A DNA stretch of 64,000 nt from Bacteroidales bacterium. GTDB lineage: Bacteria > Bacteroidota > Bacteroidia > Bacteroidales > Marinilabiliaceae. The notes under the pieces are model-generated. The model was not told the origin of the DNA. It ran no database searches and was given only the letters and a program-made list of their open reading frames with translations. Below, in pieces: positions 20,816 through 28,635 of the stretch. Made by a program: the position numbers and the translations under genes. Position 1 is the first letter of the stretch. Each line of letters starts with the position of its first letter. The stretch lies in the NCBI GenBank assembly GCA_003249255.1, contig QKJP01000009.1, forward strand, positions 1 to 64,000, written 5' to 3'.

Positions 20816-21377
20816 ATGAAGATAACGGAAAAAGACTCGACAACAGCTTATAAAAATTTTCATTCGGGCTACGAAAAGGAATATTTATTTGATGTAACCA
20901 TTGTTTTTTGCCTTAGTACTAACAAATTGCTTTACAGAAGCTATTGAATATGGCGAAAGGGTTATTGAAACAGTTAACAACATTACGCATACAAAAGAAT
21001 TTAACTACTATGCCAAAAACTTTCATTATGAAGTTATAAACTCTTTATTGATTTATTCGAAATATAAACTCACCGGTAGTATTAATGAGTCTGATATTGA
21101 CATGCTTATTTCGTTTACCCCGGCAAATGCTTATCGTTACAGTTCGCATCAATACATTATTATTATCAATTTTATAAGTTCTGAGCTTTTATACGCATTG
21201 GGAGATACCAAACGAAGTGAAGAATATTTTAATATGGCAGTAAACCTTTGTGAGTATACCCAATACAAGTTATTTATGGCTTATATCTTGTTAAATAATC
21301 CACGTAAGAATACAACGCTCAGAAACAAAGGTTTAAAAATGTTTGAGGATAATAATTTCTCGGTAAAAACAAGTTAA
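20816..21377 (+). pseudogene. remnant of a helical (TPR-like) protein, frameshifted near its start
   Basis: ATG at 20816 opens a 43-codon frame (MKITEKDSTTAYKNFHSGYE...) that ends at 20947. From 20898 another frame is open to 21377, usable from a TTG at 20901, giving 158 residues that are strongly helical: EAIEYGERVIETVNN, then SSELLYALGDTKRSEEYFNMAVNLCEYTQ, a TPR-like helix pair. The two frames overlap at 20898-20947, so a one-base shift there would join them into one protein of about 186 residues. I read this as a decayed or N-terminally truncated gene. Alternatively the downstream frame is a real short gene with a TTG start. Family not recognised. Confidence 0.5.
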
Positions 21378-21423
21378 AATTGAATTCCATATCGTATTTA
21401 ACTCAAATTCAAACACAATTAAC

Positions 21424-22290
21424 TTATTGCGATGTTAAAATAAAAATAGCTATTACCGAAATACCCGCCGCCAAATACTGATACAACTTAAGCTTTTCTG
21501 AAAATAATATTCTTGCTGCAAAAATAGATACAATATGAGTAACTGAAGATATGCTTCCGGCAATGTAAACCGGTATTTTGGTGTACGATAAATTATTAAA
21601 CAAAACACCACCTCCTGCCAAACAGCCTAAGAGAATAAAAAAGCTTAAATCGTTTTTAAAACGGCTCAAGTTTAAGGTTTGCTTTTGCATTAGTTTTAAA
21701 CCTAAAAAACTCATAAACATTACGCTCAATTCTAAAACTAAACCGGTTTTAACATACCCGATTTGTTTCGCCGGGATACTCAAAAGTGGCAAAGTAATTC
21801 CCCAAAACATAGAAGCCAATAAAGCGAACCAAACACCTTTAGATATTTTAAATTGCGAAACTGATTTATAATCTGAGACAAGAATCGCTATTATAAAAAG
21901 CGAAAAGGGTATAATATAACCTTTTGAAGGACTTTCGCCCAGCATTACAAAAGAAGTAAACTGCCCAAACAAATATGAACTAGTGACTACAATAACTACC
22001 ATGCCTGTAGATGTTTGCTGTAATGCTTTATTAAAAAAGAAAAGACCAAAATAACTCAAACAGCTTACTACACTTGCAAAAACCCAAATATTTATACCCC
22101 AAGCTGTATTGGATACCTGCCAACCGCCGTCATCGACAGTTAATAATAAGACTATAAAAAATAACACACTAAATACTGTCCGATAAATAATGGCTTCCTG
22201 AACAACCAGCTTACTAATTGGTTTACGCCAAAGTGCATTGCTTGTACCAAACATCAGCATTGATAAAAGTTGGGCTATAATTCCGTTCAT
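21424..22290 (-). CDS. EamA/DMT-family transporter
   Basis: 288 residues with ten membrane helices, the standard size of drug/metabolite transporters with two five-helix EamA repeats. The first repeat has NALWRKPISKLVVQEAIIYRT and the second ASMFWGITLPLLSIPAKQIGYV, both showing the family's start-of-repeat helix followed by a short loop. Likely exports or imports a small metabolite across the inner membrane; substrate cannot be inferred. Single gene, convergent with the remnant to its left. Confidence 0.88.
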   Translation of the reverse strand: MNGIIAQLLSMLMFGTSNALWRKPISKLVVQEAIIYRTVFSVLFFIVLLLTVDDGGWQVSNTAWGINIWVFASVVSCLSYFGLFFFNKALQQTSTGMVVIVVTSSYLFGQFTSFVMLGESPSKGYIIPFSLFIIAILVSDYKSVSQFKISKGVWFALLASMFWGITLPLLSIPAKQIGYVKTGLVLELSVMFMSFLGLKLMQKQTLNLSRFKNDLSFFILLGCLAGGGVLFNNLSYTKIPVYIAGSISSVTHIVSIFAARILFSEKLKLYQYLAAGISVIAIFILTSQ

Positions 22291-22307
22291 GCTTATCGAT
22301 TTATATC

Positions 22308-22342
22308 AAAAAGCCTGTTGAATTGTCATCATCAACAGGCTT
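22308..22342 (-). terminator. intrinsic terminator of the MORN-like gene
   Basis: Minus-strand hairpin AAGCCTGTTGA / TCAACAGGCTT (arms 22332-22342 and 22311-22321) with 10-nt loop, followed by a short T-run (22312-22308). It lies between the stop of 22379..24529 and the start of the EamA gene. Confidence 0.75.
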
Positions 22343-22378
22343 CATAAAATTGTATAATAATTCAGTACTATTTACTTT

Positions 22379-24529
22379 CTACAACTTCAACCGCTTCAAA
22401 GCATCTTCTCTCACTCCGGCATCGTCATACTTGTTGGAGCTTAGTTTTCGTCCCGATTCGTCGTATACGGTTTCTTCAACGGCTACATCGCTGGTAAACC
22501 TGTACCATTTGCCGGCTTTCTTGTTATTTTTATACTCACCAAATTCTTTTAACTTGCCCCCTAAATAGCTCCCGGATAAACCTTCTTGCCTGCCGTTAAC
22601 GTATTGCTTGTACTGCGTTACATTACCGTCAACATCGTATTTTAAATACAAGCCGTTGCGCTGATTATCCACATAATTTTCGTGCAACAATAAAGTTCCG
22701 GTTTTAGAAAACTCCTTATACTCACCAGTCTTTTTGGAATAGCTTCCACCGGGGCGTGTGGGTGCTAAAAACTGTTTTTCGCATTGAAGTTGACCATTGT
22801 CGTAATATATTTTCTCTGAAACCGGTTTTCCGTTGGTTGGAATAATAACATGACTGCGCAATTCTCCATTTGTATAATATTCCTTCTTCCATAAAACAAG
22901 ACCCTTATCATACTCTAATTCTTTGCTCAAAGTACCATTCGAATAATAGACCTGTACACCCTGAAATTCGTCCTTTTGATAGTTTTCGTCACTTCTTAGG
23001 GAACCATCCTTTTCGAATACTTTGCTTGACCCTTGTCGATAGGATTTACCGTCTATTATTGTATAGTTTACCTCTTTACTTAGCGTTTCATCTTCAAAGT
23101 ATTGAACTTCCTTACCCGTTTTAAGGTTATGGTCATACACGATTTCTTCTTTGGGATTTCCGGATTCGAAATAGCTCACAAACTTACCGTGTTTCTTTTG
23201 AAAGGAATCTCCCAATAAATAGTTTTCTTCAGACTCTACATTCCCGGTAGGATAGTATTTAAGAACTTGTTTCGAAGTATTATCCTTGCTTGTAACAAAA
23301 GATGCTTTGGGTGCTCCATCTTTATAATACTGGAAGGTATTCCCGGTACGTTTACCATCTTGATCATAATTTCTTTCTTCCTCCAACTGGCCGTTAGAGT
23401 AATAGGATTTATGAACACCTACTTCTAATCCATTTTGATAACTTCCTTCGGAGCTTAAATTACCATTTACATAATAAGCCACAAAGTCACCATGCTTTTT
23501 ATCATTCAGATAAGTACCTTTGGACAATAAAAGATCACCCTTTAAATATATCCATTCGCCCTCCTTTTTTCCGTATTTATCCAAAGGTCCTTTAAAGACT
23601 TCTTGACCTCCATACTCGTATATTTCCTGAGAAACAGCTACATCATCCTCATAATATGTAACATTTACTACTTCGTTAGAGGGGCCGAGTTTATAGCTCG
23701 TGTGCGGCCCGTTTTTCATTCCACCGGCATATTCAATTTTTTCGCTAATATAATTTTCGTTCCATTTTGCAACATAATACTCCCAGATTCCGTCTTTTAA
23801 ATTATCGGTATAATTTCCTTTTTCGATTAAATCATTATCGCTACTATACCGCTCGAAACTACCTTTTACATACCCATTTTTAAGCGTGAAATTGACATAA
23901 CTCCCACTTTTATAAATAATTTTGAAATCGCCCGATAAAACATCAGTCCCGTTTAAAATTTGTGCCTGATAATTTTTTGTCACATTATAAATACGTTCTT
24001 CGCTTTGTCGGTTCTCAAAAATAGAAACATCATTTATTAAACTGTTTGTGGTATTAATAACAACTATGGAAACAGCCGGAGCATTTTTTTCTTGCAATAA
24101 CTTAAAAACAGTGGCCAACATATTCCCATTATCGGGTATACCGGCACCGGACATTTCGTTTTTTAATCGATTTTCGTCTATTTCAATTTCTACTTTTACA
24201 TAGAAATTATTGTTGCGGCGCTTTTCTTCAAGAATCTTTGTTTTCATTAAAGACATGGAGAAACTTTGAGTTTTCCGTTTATAACTTTCGGAATACTCCA
24301 TGTTTTCTTCGGTTACATTATGGGAGGCTTGATTAACCATGTAAGTACCCATCTCATCCATTAAGATGCGTTTTATTTCACCCACTGCTTTTTCGCGCAC
24401 ATCGGCAGTATTTTCGTCTTTGGAGGTTTTGTAATTGATCTCCCTAATAAAATTCGACTGTGCATTTAGGGTTAAAACTGCAGATAGAAAAGCGAGTGTA
24501 AAAAGGTGTTTTAATTTATTCATCATCAT
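22379..24529 (-). CDS. secreted MORN-variant (YwqK-type) repeat protein
   Basis: 716 residues. Signal peptide at 1-24 (LFTLAFLSAVLTLNAQ). Residues about 25-190 form an independent N-terminal region with a predicted periplasmic character. From about 190 to the end there are some 15-18 short beta repeats of the form Y..G....E..Y..G...G.w..Y..., as in MORN-variant proteins often annotated as YwqK-family antitoxins; examples are KYGKKEGEWIYLKGD and KKHGKFVSYFESGNPKEE. The annotation as antitoxin is not supported here, since the protein is exported and no toxin is adjacent. It may bind a cell-surface partner. ATG choice: three Met codons in a row (24529, 24526, 24523); any could start. Confidence 0.75.
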   Translation of the reverse strand: MMMNKLKHLFTLAFLSAVLTLNAQSNFIREINYKTSKDENTADVREKAVGEIKRILMDEMGTYMVNQASHNVTEENMEYSESYKRKTQSFSMSLMKTKILEEKRRNNNFYVKVEIEIDENRLKNEMSGAGIPDNGNMLATVFKLLQEKNAPAVSIVVINTTNSLINDVSIFENRQSEERIYNVTKNYQAQILNGTDVLSGDFKIIYKSGSYVNFTLKNGYVKGSFERYSSDNDLIEKGNYTDNLKDGIWEYYVAKWNENYISEKIEYAGGMKNGPHTSYKLGPSNEVVNVTYYEDDVAVSQEIYEYGGQEVFKGPLDKYGKKEGEWIYLKGDLLLSKGTYLNDKKHGDFVAYYVNGNLSSEGSYQNGLEVGVHKSYYSNGQLEEERNYDQDGKRTGNTFQYYKDGAPKASFVTSKDNTSKQVLKYYPTGNVESEENYLLGDSFQKKHGKFVSYFESGNPKEEIVYDHNLKTGKEVQYFEDETLSKEVNYTIIDGKSYRQGSSKVFEKDGSLRSDENYQKDEFQGVQVYYSNGTLSKELEYDKGLVLWKKEYYTNGELRSHVIIPTNGKPVSEKIYYDNGQLQCEKQFLAPTRPGGSYSKKTGEYKEFSKTGTLLLHENYVDNQRNGLYLKYDVDGNVTQYKQYVNGRQEGLSGSYLGGKLKEFGEYKNNKKAGKWYRFTSDVAVEETVYDESGRKLSSNKYDDAGVREDALKRLKL

Positions 24530-24619
24530 TAGGTCTAAAAATATTTTTAAAACTAATTATTTATAAACAGAGTAAGAATTTATGGCAAAAATTATTTTTA
24601 ATTATCCTAATAATTAGGG

Positions 24620-24651
24620 ATTGTGCATGGTATAGATGAACCTTAACTTTG
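24620..24651 (+). promoter_or_regulatory. promoter of the hemerythrin/LuxR pair
   Basis: ATTG (24620-24623), 20-bp spacer, TAACTTTG (24644-24651): a good match to the Bacteroidota -33/-7 pattern TTTG-N19-21-TAnnTTTG. It would leave an 80-nt leader. The diflavin reductase gene has the same layout at 26270..26302, with the same TTAACTTTG core. Confidence 0.6.
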
Positions 24652-24739
24652 TACTATGAACCTGCATAAAAACCTGCCCATTGAATAAACTTCTTAAGCT
24701 ATTTACTTGTTTATAAATAGATAACTTGAAAACTAATAA

Positions 24740-25489
24740 ATGAATAATATTTTACCTTTTACAACAAAAACATTAATGGCGGATGTGATCCACATCGACT
24801 ACCGCTTAATACCCATTTTAGGTCGCTTTGGAATAGATTACGGATTTGGAAATAAATCAGTTATAGAAGTCTGTGAAGAGAATAACATTAACGTCTATTT
24901 CTTTCTCGAGATCATAAAATCTTTTCATAACCACCAGTATTTTCCGCAAGAAGAACTGCAAAAATTTAATGCTGATGTGATTATAAAATACCTTTCAAGT
25001 ACACATCAATATTACTCAGAAAGAAAAGTTCCGGAAATTAAAGAAATCATTAATACACTTGAAAAAAGTGTAGATCCTGAACACTTAAGTAAAATCAGCT
25101 TACTTAATAATTTCTTTAAAGACTATATTGTTGAACTACTTAAACATCTGGAAAGGGAAGAAAAAAATGTATTCCCATACATTCTTAAATTGGAAAAAAG
25201 TATTTCAAATAAAGTTTACGACGTATCCCTCATTCATGACATAGAAGGAGAACCCATTGAAAACTACGAGCAAAGCCACGAAAACATGGAGGTTAAATTA
25301 AGCGATTTAAAGAACTTAATTATTCGCCATCTCCCGCCTGTGATTCGACAGGATCTTTGCCAAAAACTATTAACAGAACTCTTCAGGCTTGAAAATGATT
25401 TAAAAGATCACTCTCGCATCGAAGACAAAGTTCTTGTGCCCAAAGTAAAACAGTTAGAAAAACAGATATTGGAAGAAAGTGGAAAATAA
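24740..25489 (+). CDS. hemerythrin-domain protein, ScdA/RIC-like
   Basis: 249 residues. Residues 1-75 resemble the DUF542/ScdA N-terminal domain (LIPILGRFGIDYGFGNKSVIEVCEE...), except that the usual ScdA CCGGG cysteine site is missing. The C-terminal part is hemerythrin-like, with the di-iron pattern spread over STHQYYSERKVPEI, HLEREEKNVFPYIL, YEQSHENME and DHSRIEDKVLVPKV (His and Glu at each helix). Such proteins repair Fe-S clusters or sense/scavenge NO and O2 in the cytoplasm. It overlaps the downstream regulator gene by 11 bp, so the two form one unit with possible translational coupling. Confidence 0.8.
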   Translation: MNNILPFTTKTLMADVIHIDYRLIPILGRFGIDYGFGNKSVIEVCEENNINVYFFLEIIKSFHNHQYFPQEELQKFNADVIIKYLSSTHQYYSERKVPEIKEIINTLEKSVDPEHLSKISLLNNFFKDYIVELLKHLEREEKNVFPYILKLEKSISNKVYDVSLIHDIEGEPIENYEQSHENMEVKLSDLKNLIIRHLPPVIRQDLCQKLLTELFRLENDLKDHSRIEDKVLVPKVKQLEKQILEESGK

Positions 25490-26078
25490 AACAAGCAAAA
25501 TACAAGTCATTATTGCTGCCAAACACTTCTTATATCGCTTGGGGCTTAAAACCATTATAAGTGTTATTGGCATCGACCCTGAAATTACTGAAATAGGTTC
25601 TTTATCAGACCTTAAATCCTTTCTAAATAAGGGATATAAACCGGACTTTATCATTATGAATAACGATATTTCGGATGAGTCAATATTAGACCAGATCACA
25701 GCGATTGAATTTCCTTGCAGAACCATGTTGATTGGAGACAAAGGGCAAGAATTGGTAAAAGGAAGATTTGAAGCCATATGCCTGGAAAACCAAAAAGAAA
25801 TCGTTGAGAAATTTCAGGAATTCTTTTTTGAACCGGAATCAAAACAAGAGCCGTCGACTGATAAATCATTATTGAGTGAGCGGGAAATAGATGTACTTAA
25901 AACAGTGGCTTTAGGCTTATCCAACAAAGAAATAGCTGACAAACTGTGCATCAGCGCACATACCGTAATTACTCACCGTAAAAATATTACTGAAAAACTG
26001 GGCATTAAAACCATTGCAGGCTTAACGGTTTATGCCATTATGAATGGGATTATTAATCCGGAAGAAGTAAATCAATAA
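25479..26078 (+). CDS. LuxR/NarL-family regulator with degenerate receiver domain
   Basis: 199 residues. Start is GTG at 25479, inside the end of the hemerythrin gene. The C-terminal LuxR helix-turn-helix is intact (LSEREIDVLKTVALGLSNKE, then ADKLCISAHTVITHRKNITEKLGI; about 131-175). The N-terminal 110 residues have the spacing of a receiver domain, but the phosphoacceptor Asp is Asn (FIIMN61) and the acidic pair after strand 1 is absent (VIIAAKHFLYR). It is therefore unlikely to be controlled by classical phosphorylation. Coupling to a hemerythrin protein suggests a redox or NO signal, possibly by direct contact. DNA-binding target not known; the shared promoter layout upstream of this pair and of the diflavin reductase is a candidate. 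Confidence 0.85.
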   Translation: MENKTSKIQVIIAAKHFLYRLGLKTIISVIGIDPEITEIGSLSDLKSFLNKGYKPDFIIMNNDISDESILDQITAIEFPCRTMLIGDKGQELVKGRFEAICLENQKEIVEKFQEFFFEPESKQEPSTDKSLLSEREIDVLKTVALGLSNKEIADKLCISAHTVITHRKNITEKLGIKTIAGLTVYAIMNGIINPEEVNQ

Positions 26079-26269
26079 TATTCTTGATAATGTCACTATA
26101 AATTAATGATGATGTTGCGTTTCTAAAAGTACATTTAAAAAGCTCTTAGTCTCTAGCAGCTCGCTTTTAGCAGAGAAGCCTTACAGGATTCTTTTCACCC
26201 TTGTACGACATTTTTACTGCCTGTTTAAAAAAATTCCGATACAAGCGATGATGTTTTTGCTTAGACGCT

Positions 26270-26302
26270 ATTGTCAGTAAGAACCAAGTAAGCTTAACTT
26301 TG
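26270..26302 (+). promoter_or_regulatory. promoter of the diflavin reductase gene
   Basis: ATTG (26270-26273), 21-bp spacer, TAACTTTG (26295-26302). Matches the element at 24620..24651 in both boxes and in the T preceding TAACTTTG. Confidence 0.6.
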
Positions 26303-26304
26303 AA

Positions 26305-26324
26305 TTGATTAGCTCGTTAATCAA
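26305..26324. promoter_or_regulatory. inverted repeat at the transcription start of the diflavin reductase
   Basis: TTGATTA-GCTCGT-TAATCAA, perfect 7-bp arms with 6-bp centre, 2 bp after the -7 box. It could be an operator or a short 5' UTR hairpin. It is not an FNR/HcpR box, in which TTGAT and ATCAA are 4 bp apart; here the distance is 10. Confidence 0.45.
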
Positions 26325-26335
26325 AGCTTAGAAAA

Positions 26336-27886
26336 ATGAATCAAGACCAAACTAAATTAAAGGGACTCATTGCATATGCAACCAAATCAGGAAATTCAAA
26401 GCAAGTTGCTAAATCACTACATGCCAATCTTATTAAAAAAGGAATAGAGTACCCTTGCAAAAACATAAGCGAGGTTAATCTTGATGAACTAAACCAATTG
26501 GACTATTTTTTTGTGGTTACCAGTACCGTTGGTGATGGTGCTCCTCCTACTGCTGCGAAACCATTCTTTAAGGAGCTTAAACAAAGTTCAAAACGACTTG
26601 AATCACTTAATTTTGCGATATGTGCTTTGGGTGATAAGTCCTACAAAAAATTTTGTGAAGCCGGAAAAACCCTTGAAAATATTTTGGTGGAAAAAGGTGC
26701 TAATGAGGCATTTAAACGTGCAGACTGCGATAAAAAATTTTCAAAAACTGCTGCCCAATGGATTGATAAAGTGTGCCTAACAATGAGTTCTGAAACACCT
26801 GTTACAGGAGATCGTATGCTGGAAGGCATTCATCTTATTAATCCCAAAGAATACAAGGGAACTATAGAAACAATCAAGAAAATTAGCAAGGGGAATGTGG
26901 ATAAACCCTGCTACCATATTGAAATTCGTTCGGATGAGTCTTTAAAAGAAATTAAACCTGGTGATTCAATTGAAATAGTACCAAGTAATCCGGATCAAGT
27001 TATTAATGAACTTGCCAAAAAACTTGGATTTGATGAAAACTCGAAAGACTATCAATACTTCAAACACGATGCAGAAATAACCTCGGTATGCCTTCAAACT
27101 TTAAAAGATTACAGTGTATTTAGTAACAACGAAGCCCTAAAAAGCATTCTTAAGGATAACAAAAAGAGAAGTAAACTGATTGCCCATGCCAACGTGTTGG
27201 ATTTACTTATTGATTACCCTTGCGAAATTACTGCTCAACAGTTGTTTGACTTACTACCAAGGTTAAAAAGCCGCTTATATTCAGTGGCTTCATACAACAG
27301 AAAAAAATCTAAAACCATCCATCTTACGGTTAAAAACATCCGCTTCGATTACAATGAGCGTTCACATGCAGGGGCAGCATCCACTCATATCACAGAAAAC
27401 TTCGAAGTTGGAAGTACGTTTTCGTTTAAGCATTATCCGAATCCTGATTTTAAAATTCCCAATAATGATTCACCCATTATAATGATTGGAATTGCTACCG
27501 GGATAGCACCGTTTAGAGCCTTTTTACAACAAAAAAATCAGGAAAAACTAAAAAATAAATGCTGGCTGATATGGGGTGATAAACATCGAAAAAACGATTT
27601 TATCTACGAAAAAGAATTAACTAAACTGCAGCATCAAAAAACACTTAACCGCCTAAATACGACCTTCTCAAGAGATGGAATAAGAAAAGAATACGTTCAG
27701 GATGCCTTATTAAAACATGAAAAACGTTTTAGAAAATGGATCCAAAAAGGCGCTCACGTTTTTGTTTGCGGTTCAATATCCATGTCTTTAGACATAAGGG
27801 AAGCCATCAATGAAATACTGAAACCTATTTCCCTTTCTTTATCGCAATTGGAGCAACAACACCATTATCATGAAGAAGCTTATTAA
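26336..27886 (+). CDS. diflavin reductase (CysJ-like, FMN/FAD/NAD(P)H)
   Basis: 516 residues. Residues 1-150 are a flavodoxin domain (AYATKSGNSKQVAKSL phosphate loop; TSTVGDGAPPTAAKPF). Residues about 170-370 are the FAD-binding ferredoxin-reductase domain, with RLYSVAS as the FAD motif. The C-terminal part binds NAD(P)H (GIATGIAPFRAFLQ, then CWLIWGDKHRKNDFIYEKE and VFVCGSISMSLDI). This is the layout of sulfite reductase flavoprotein subunits, moving electrons from NAD(P)H through FAD and FMN to a partner protein. No CysI is adjacent; the small siroheme protein at 32.9 kb is a possible but unproven acceptor, and NO-related enzymes are another option given the hemerythrin neighbour. Confidence 0.85.
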   Translation: MNQDQTKLKGLIAYATKSGNSKQVAKSLHANLIKKGIEYPCKNISEVNLDELNQLDYFFVVTSTVGDGAPPTAAKPFFKELKQSSKRLESLNFAICALGDKSYKKFCEAGKTLENILVEKGANEAFKRADCDKKFSKTAAQWIDKVCLTMSSETPVTGDRMLEGIHLINPKEYKGTIETIKKISKGNVDKPCYHIEIRSDESLKEIKPGDSIEIVPSNPDQVINELAKKLGFDENSKDYQYFKHDAEITSVCLQTLKDYSVFSNNEALKSILKDNKKRSKLIAHANVLDLLIDYPCEITAQQLFDLLPRLKSRLYSVASYNRKKSKTIHLTVKNIRFDYNERSHAGAASTHITENFEVGSTFSFKHYPNPDFKIPNNDSPIIMIGIATGIAPFRAFLQQKNQEKLKNKCWLIWGDKHRKNDFIYEKELTKLQHQKTLNRLNTTFSRDGIRKEYVQDALLKHEKRFRKWIQKGAHVFVCGSISMSLDIREAINEILKPISLSLSQLEQQHHYHEEAY

Positions 27887-27983
27887 AAGGAGTGAATATG
27901 TAAAATAGTAACTCTAAAAATGTGTCCATAAACTTTTACGTAAATGTGTATCCCTCAATAAATTATAGCAAATATCTGAAAAA

Positions 27984-28026
27984 TAAAAAGAACTTGTACG
28001 CAAAAAGACTTACGTACAAGTTCTTT
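27984..28026. terminator. bidirectional intrinsic terminator
   Basis: 14-bp stem AAAGAACTTGTACG / CGTACAAGTTCTTT (27987-28000 with 28013-28026) with a 12-nt loop. It sits between the diflavin reductase (plus strand) and the HMA gene (minus strand). The minus strand has the better T-rich tail. Confidence 0.8.
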
Positions 28027-28070
28027 CAATTTTAATGAGATGAATCACTCTCACCCTTATTACTTCATGT

Positions 28071-28156
28071 GTTTATAATTTTCACGCAAAGCCGCCAAGA
28101 CGCACAAGGAAAATTAATCATCTCCCTGTGAGTAAGGTCTTTTACATGGTCGTTTC
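28071..28156. repeat. 85-bp direct repeat flanking the HMA gene, copy 1
   Basis: Begins GTTTATAATTTTCACGCAAAG, passes through CAAGACGCA.AAGGAA, and ends CAT.GTCGTTT. The second copy is at 28450..28534 in the same orientation, about 85% identical by eye. The end of this copy supplies the last codons and stop of the HMA gene (HETTM-stop). Confidence 0.8.
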
Positions 28157-28447
28157 ATGTATTTTCAAATTCTTATACCCAATTTTGGCAAATCCTTCTC
28201 TCAATTTCTCAATATCAGTTTGATCTTTTCGATAGGTTACCGTTACTGTTTTGTTGGCCAAATCACATTTTAAATCCTTGACTCCTTTTTCGAAAGCCAT
28301 CTGTTTGTTTACTTTTTCTACACAGCTCATACAATCTAAAGGAACTTCAAAAGTAACCTTTACTTTTTCTTGTGCTTTTTTTTCTTTTGCTGCCATTACA
28401 CTAAGAGTTAACAAACTAAATAGTGCGATTAAAATACTTGTTCTCAT
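28142..28447 (-). CDS. exported heavy-metal-associated (HMA) domain protein
   Basis: 101 residues from ATG 28447. A 10-residue extension to 28477 exists but lies in the flanking repeat and would bury the signal peptide, so I use the internal start. Signal peptide 1-20 (MRTSILIALFSLLTLSVMAA), then one ferredoxin-like HMA domain with the metal-binding motif C39-M-S-C42 and AKIGYKNLKI near the end. It should bind Cu(I) or another soft metal in the periplasm, as MerP/CopZ-like proteins do. The TonB receptor gene lies upstream on the same strand, and a Cys/His-rich protein beyond it, suggesting a metal-handling group. Confidence 0.85.
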   Translation of the reverse strand: MRTSILIALFSLLTLSVMAAKEKKAQEKVKVTFEVPLDCMSCVEKVNKQMAFEKGVKDLKCDLANKTVTVTYRKDQTDIEKLREGFAKIGYKNLKIHETTM

Positions 28448-28449
28448 CT

Positions 28450-28534
28450 GTTTATAATTTTCACGCAAAGGCTCCAAGACGCAGAAGGAATTTTAATCAT
28501 TCTCCTGTGAGTAAGGCTCTTTGCATCGTCGTTT
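28450..28534. repeat. 85-bp direct repeat flanking the HMA gene, copy 2
   Basis: Same unit as 28071..28156, located immediately upstream of the HMA start codon, between it and the TonB receptor gene. The CGCAAAG.C.CCAAGACGCA core also resembles the terminator sequence at 2616..2666. Confidence 0.8.
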
Positions 28535-28635
28535 ATTAATTATTAAATCGTTTATTATTGAACTCCTTTTGTTCACCCTCTCGCAACCCATAGGGTTAGA
28601 GTTGATGATGATACTTATCTCAAACTAAAGTTATT

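Noticed and set aside
22379-24529. Toxin-antitoxin system (YwqK name)
   Set aside because: The protein has a signal peptide and no toxin partner; MORN-variant repeats alone do not show antitoxin function.
26305-26324. FNR/HcpR binding site
   Set aside because: The TTGAT and ATCAA half-sites are 10 bp apart instead of 4.
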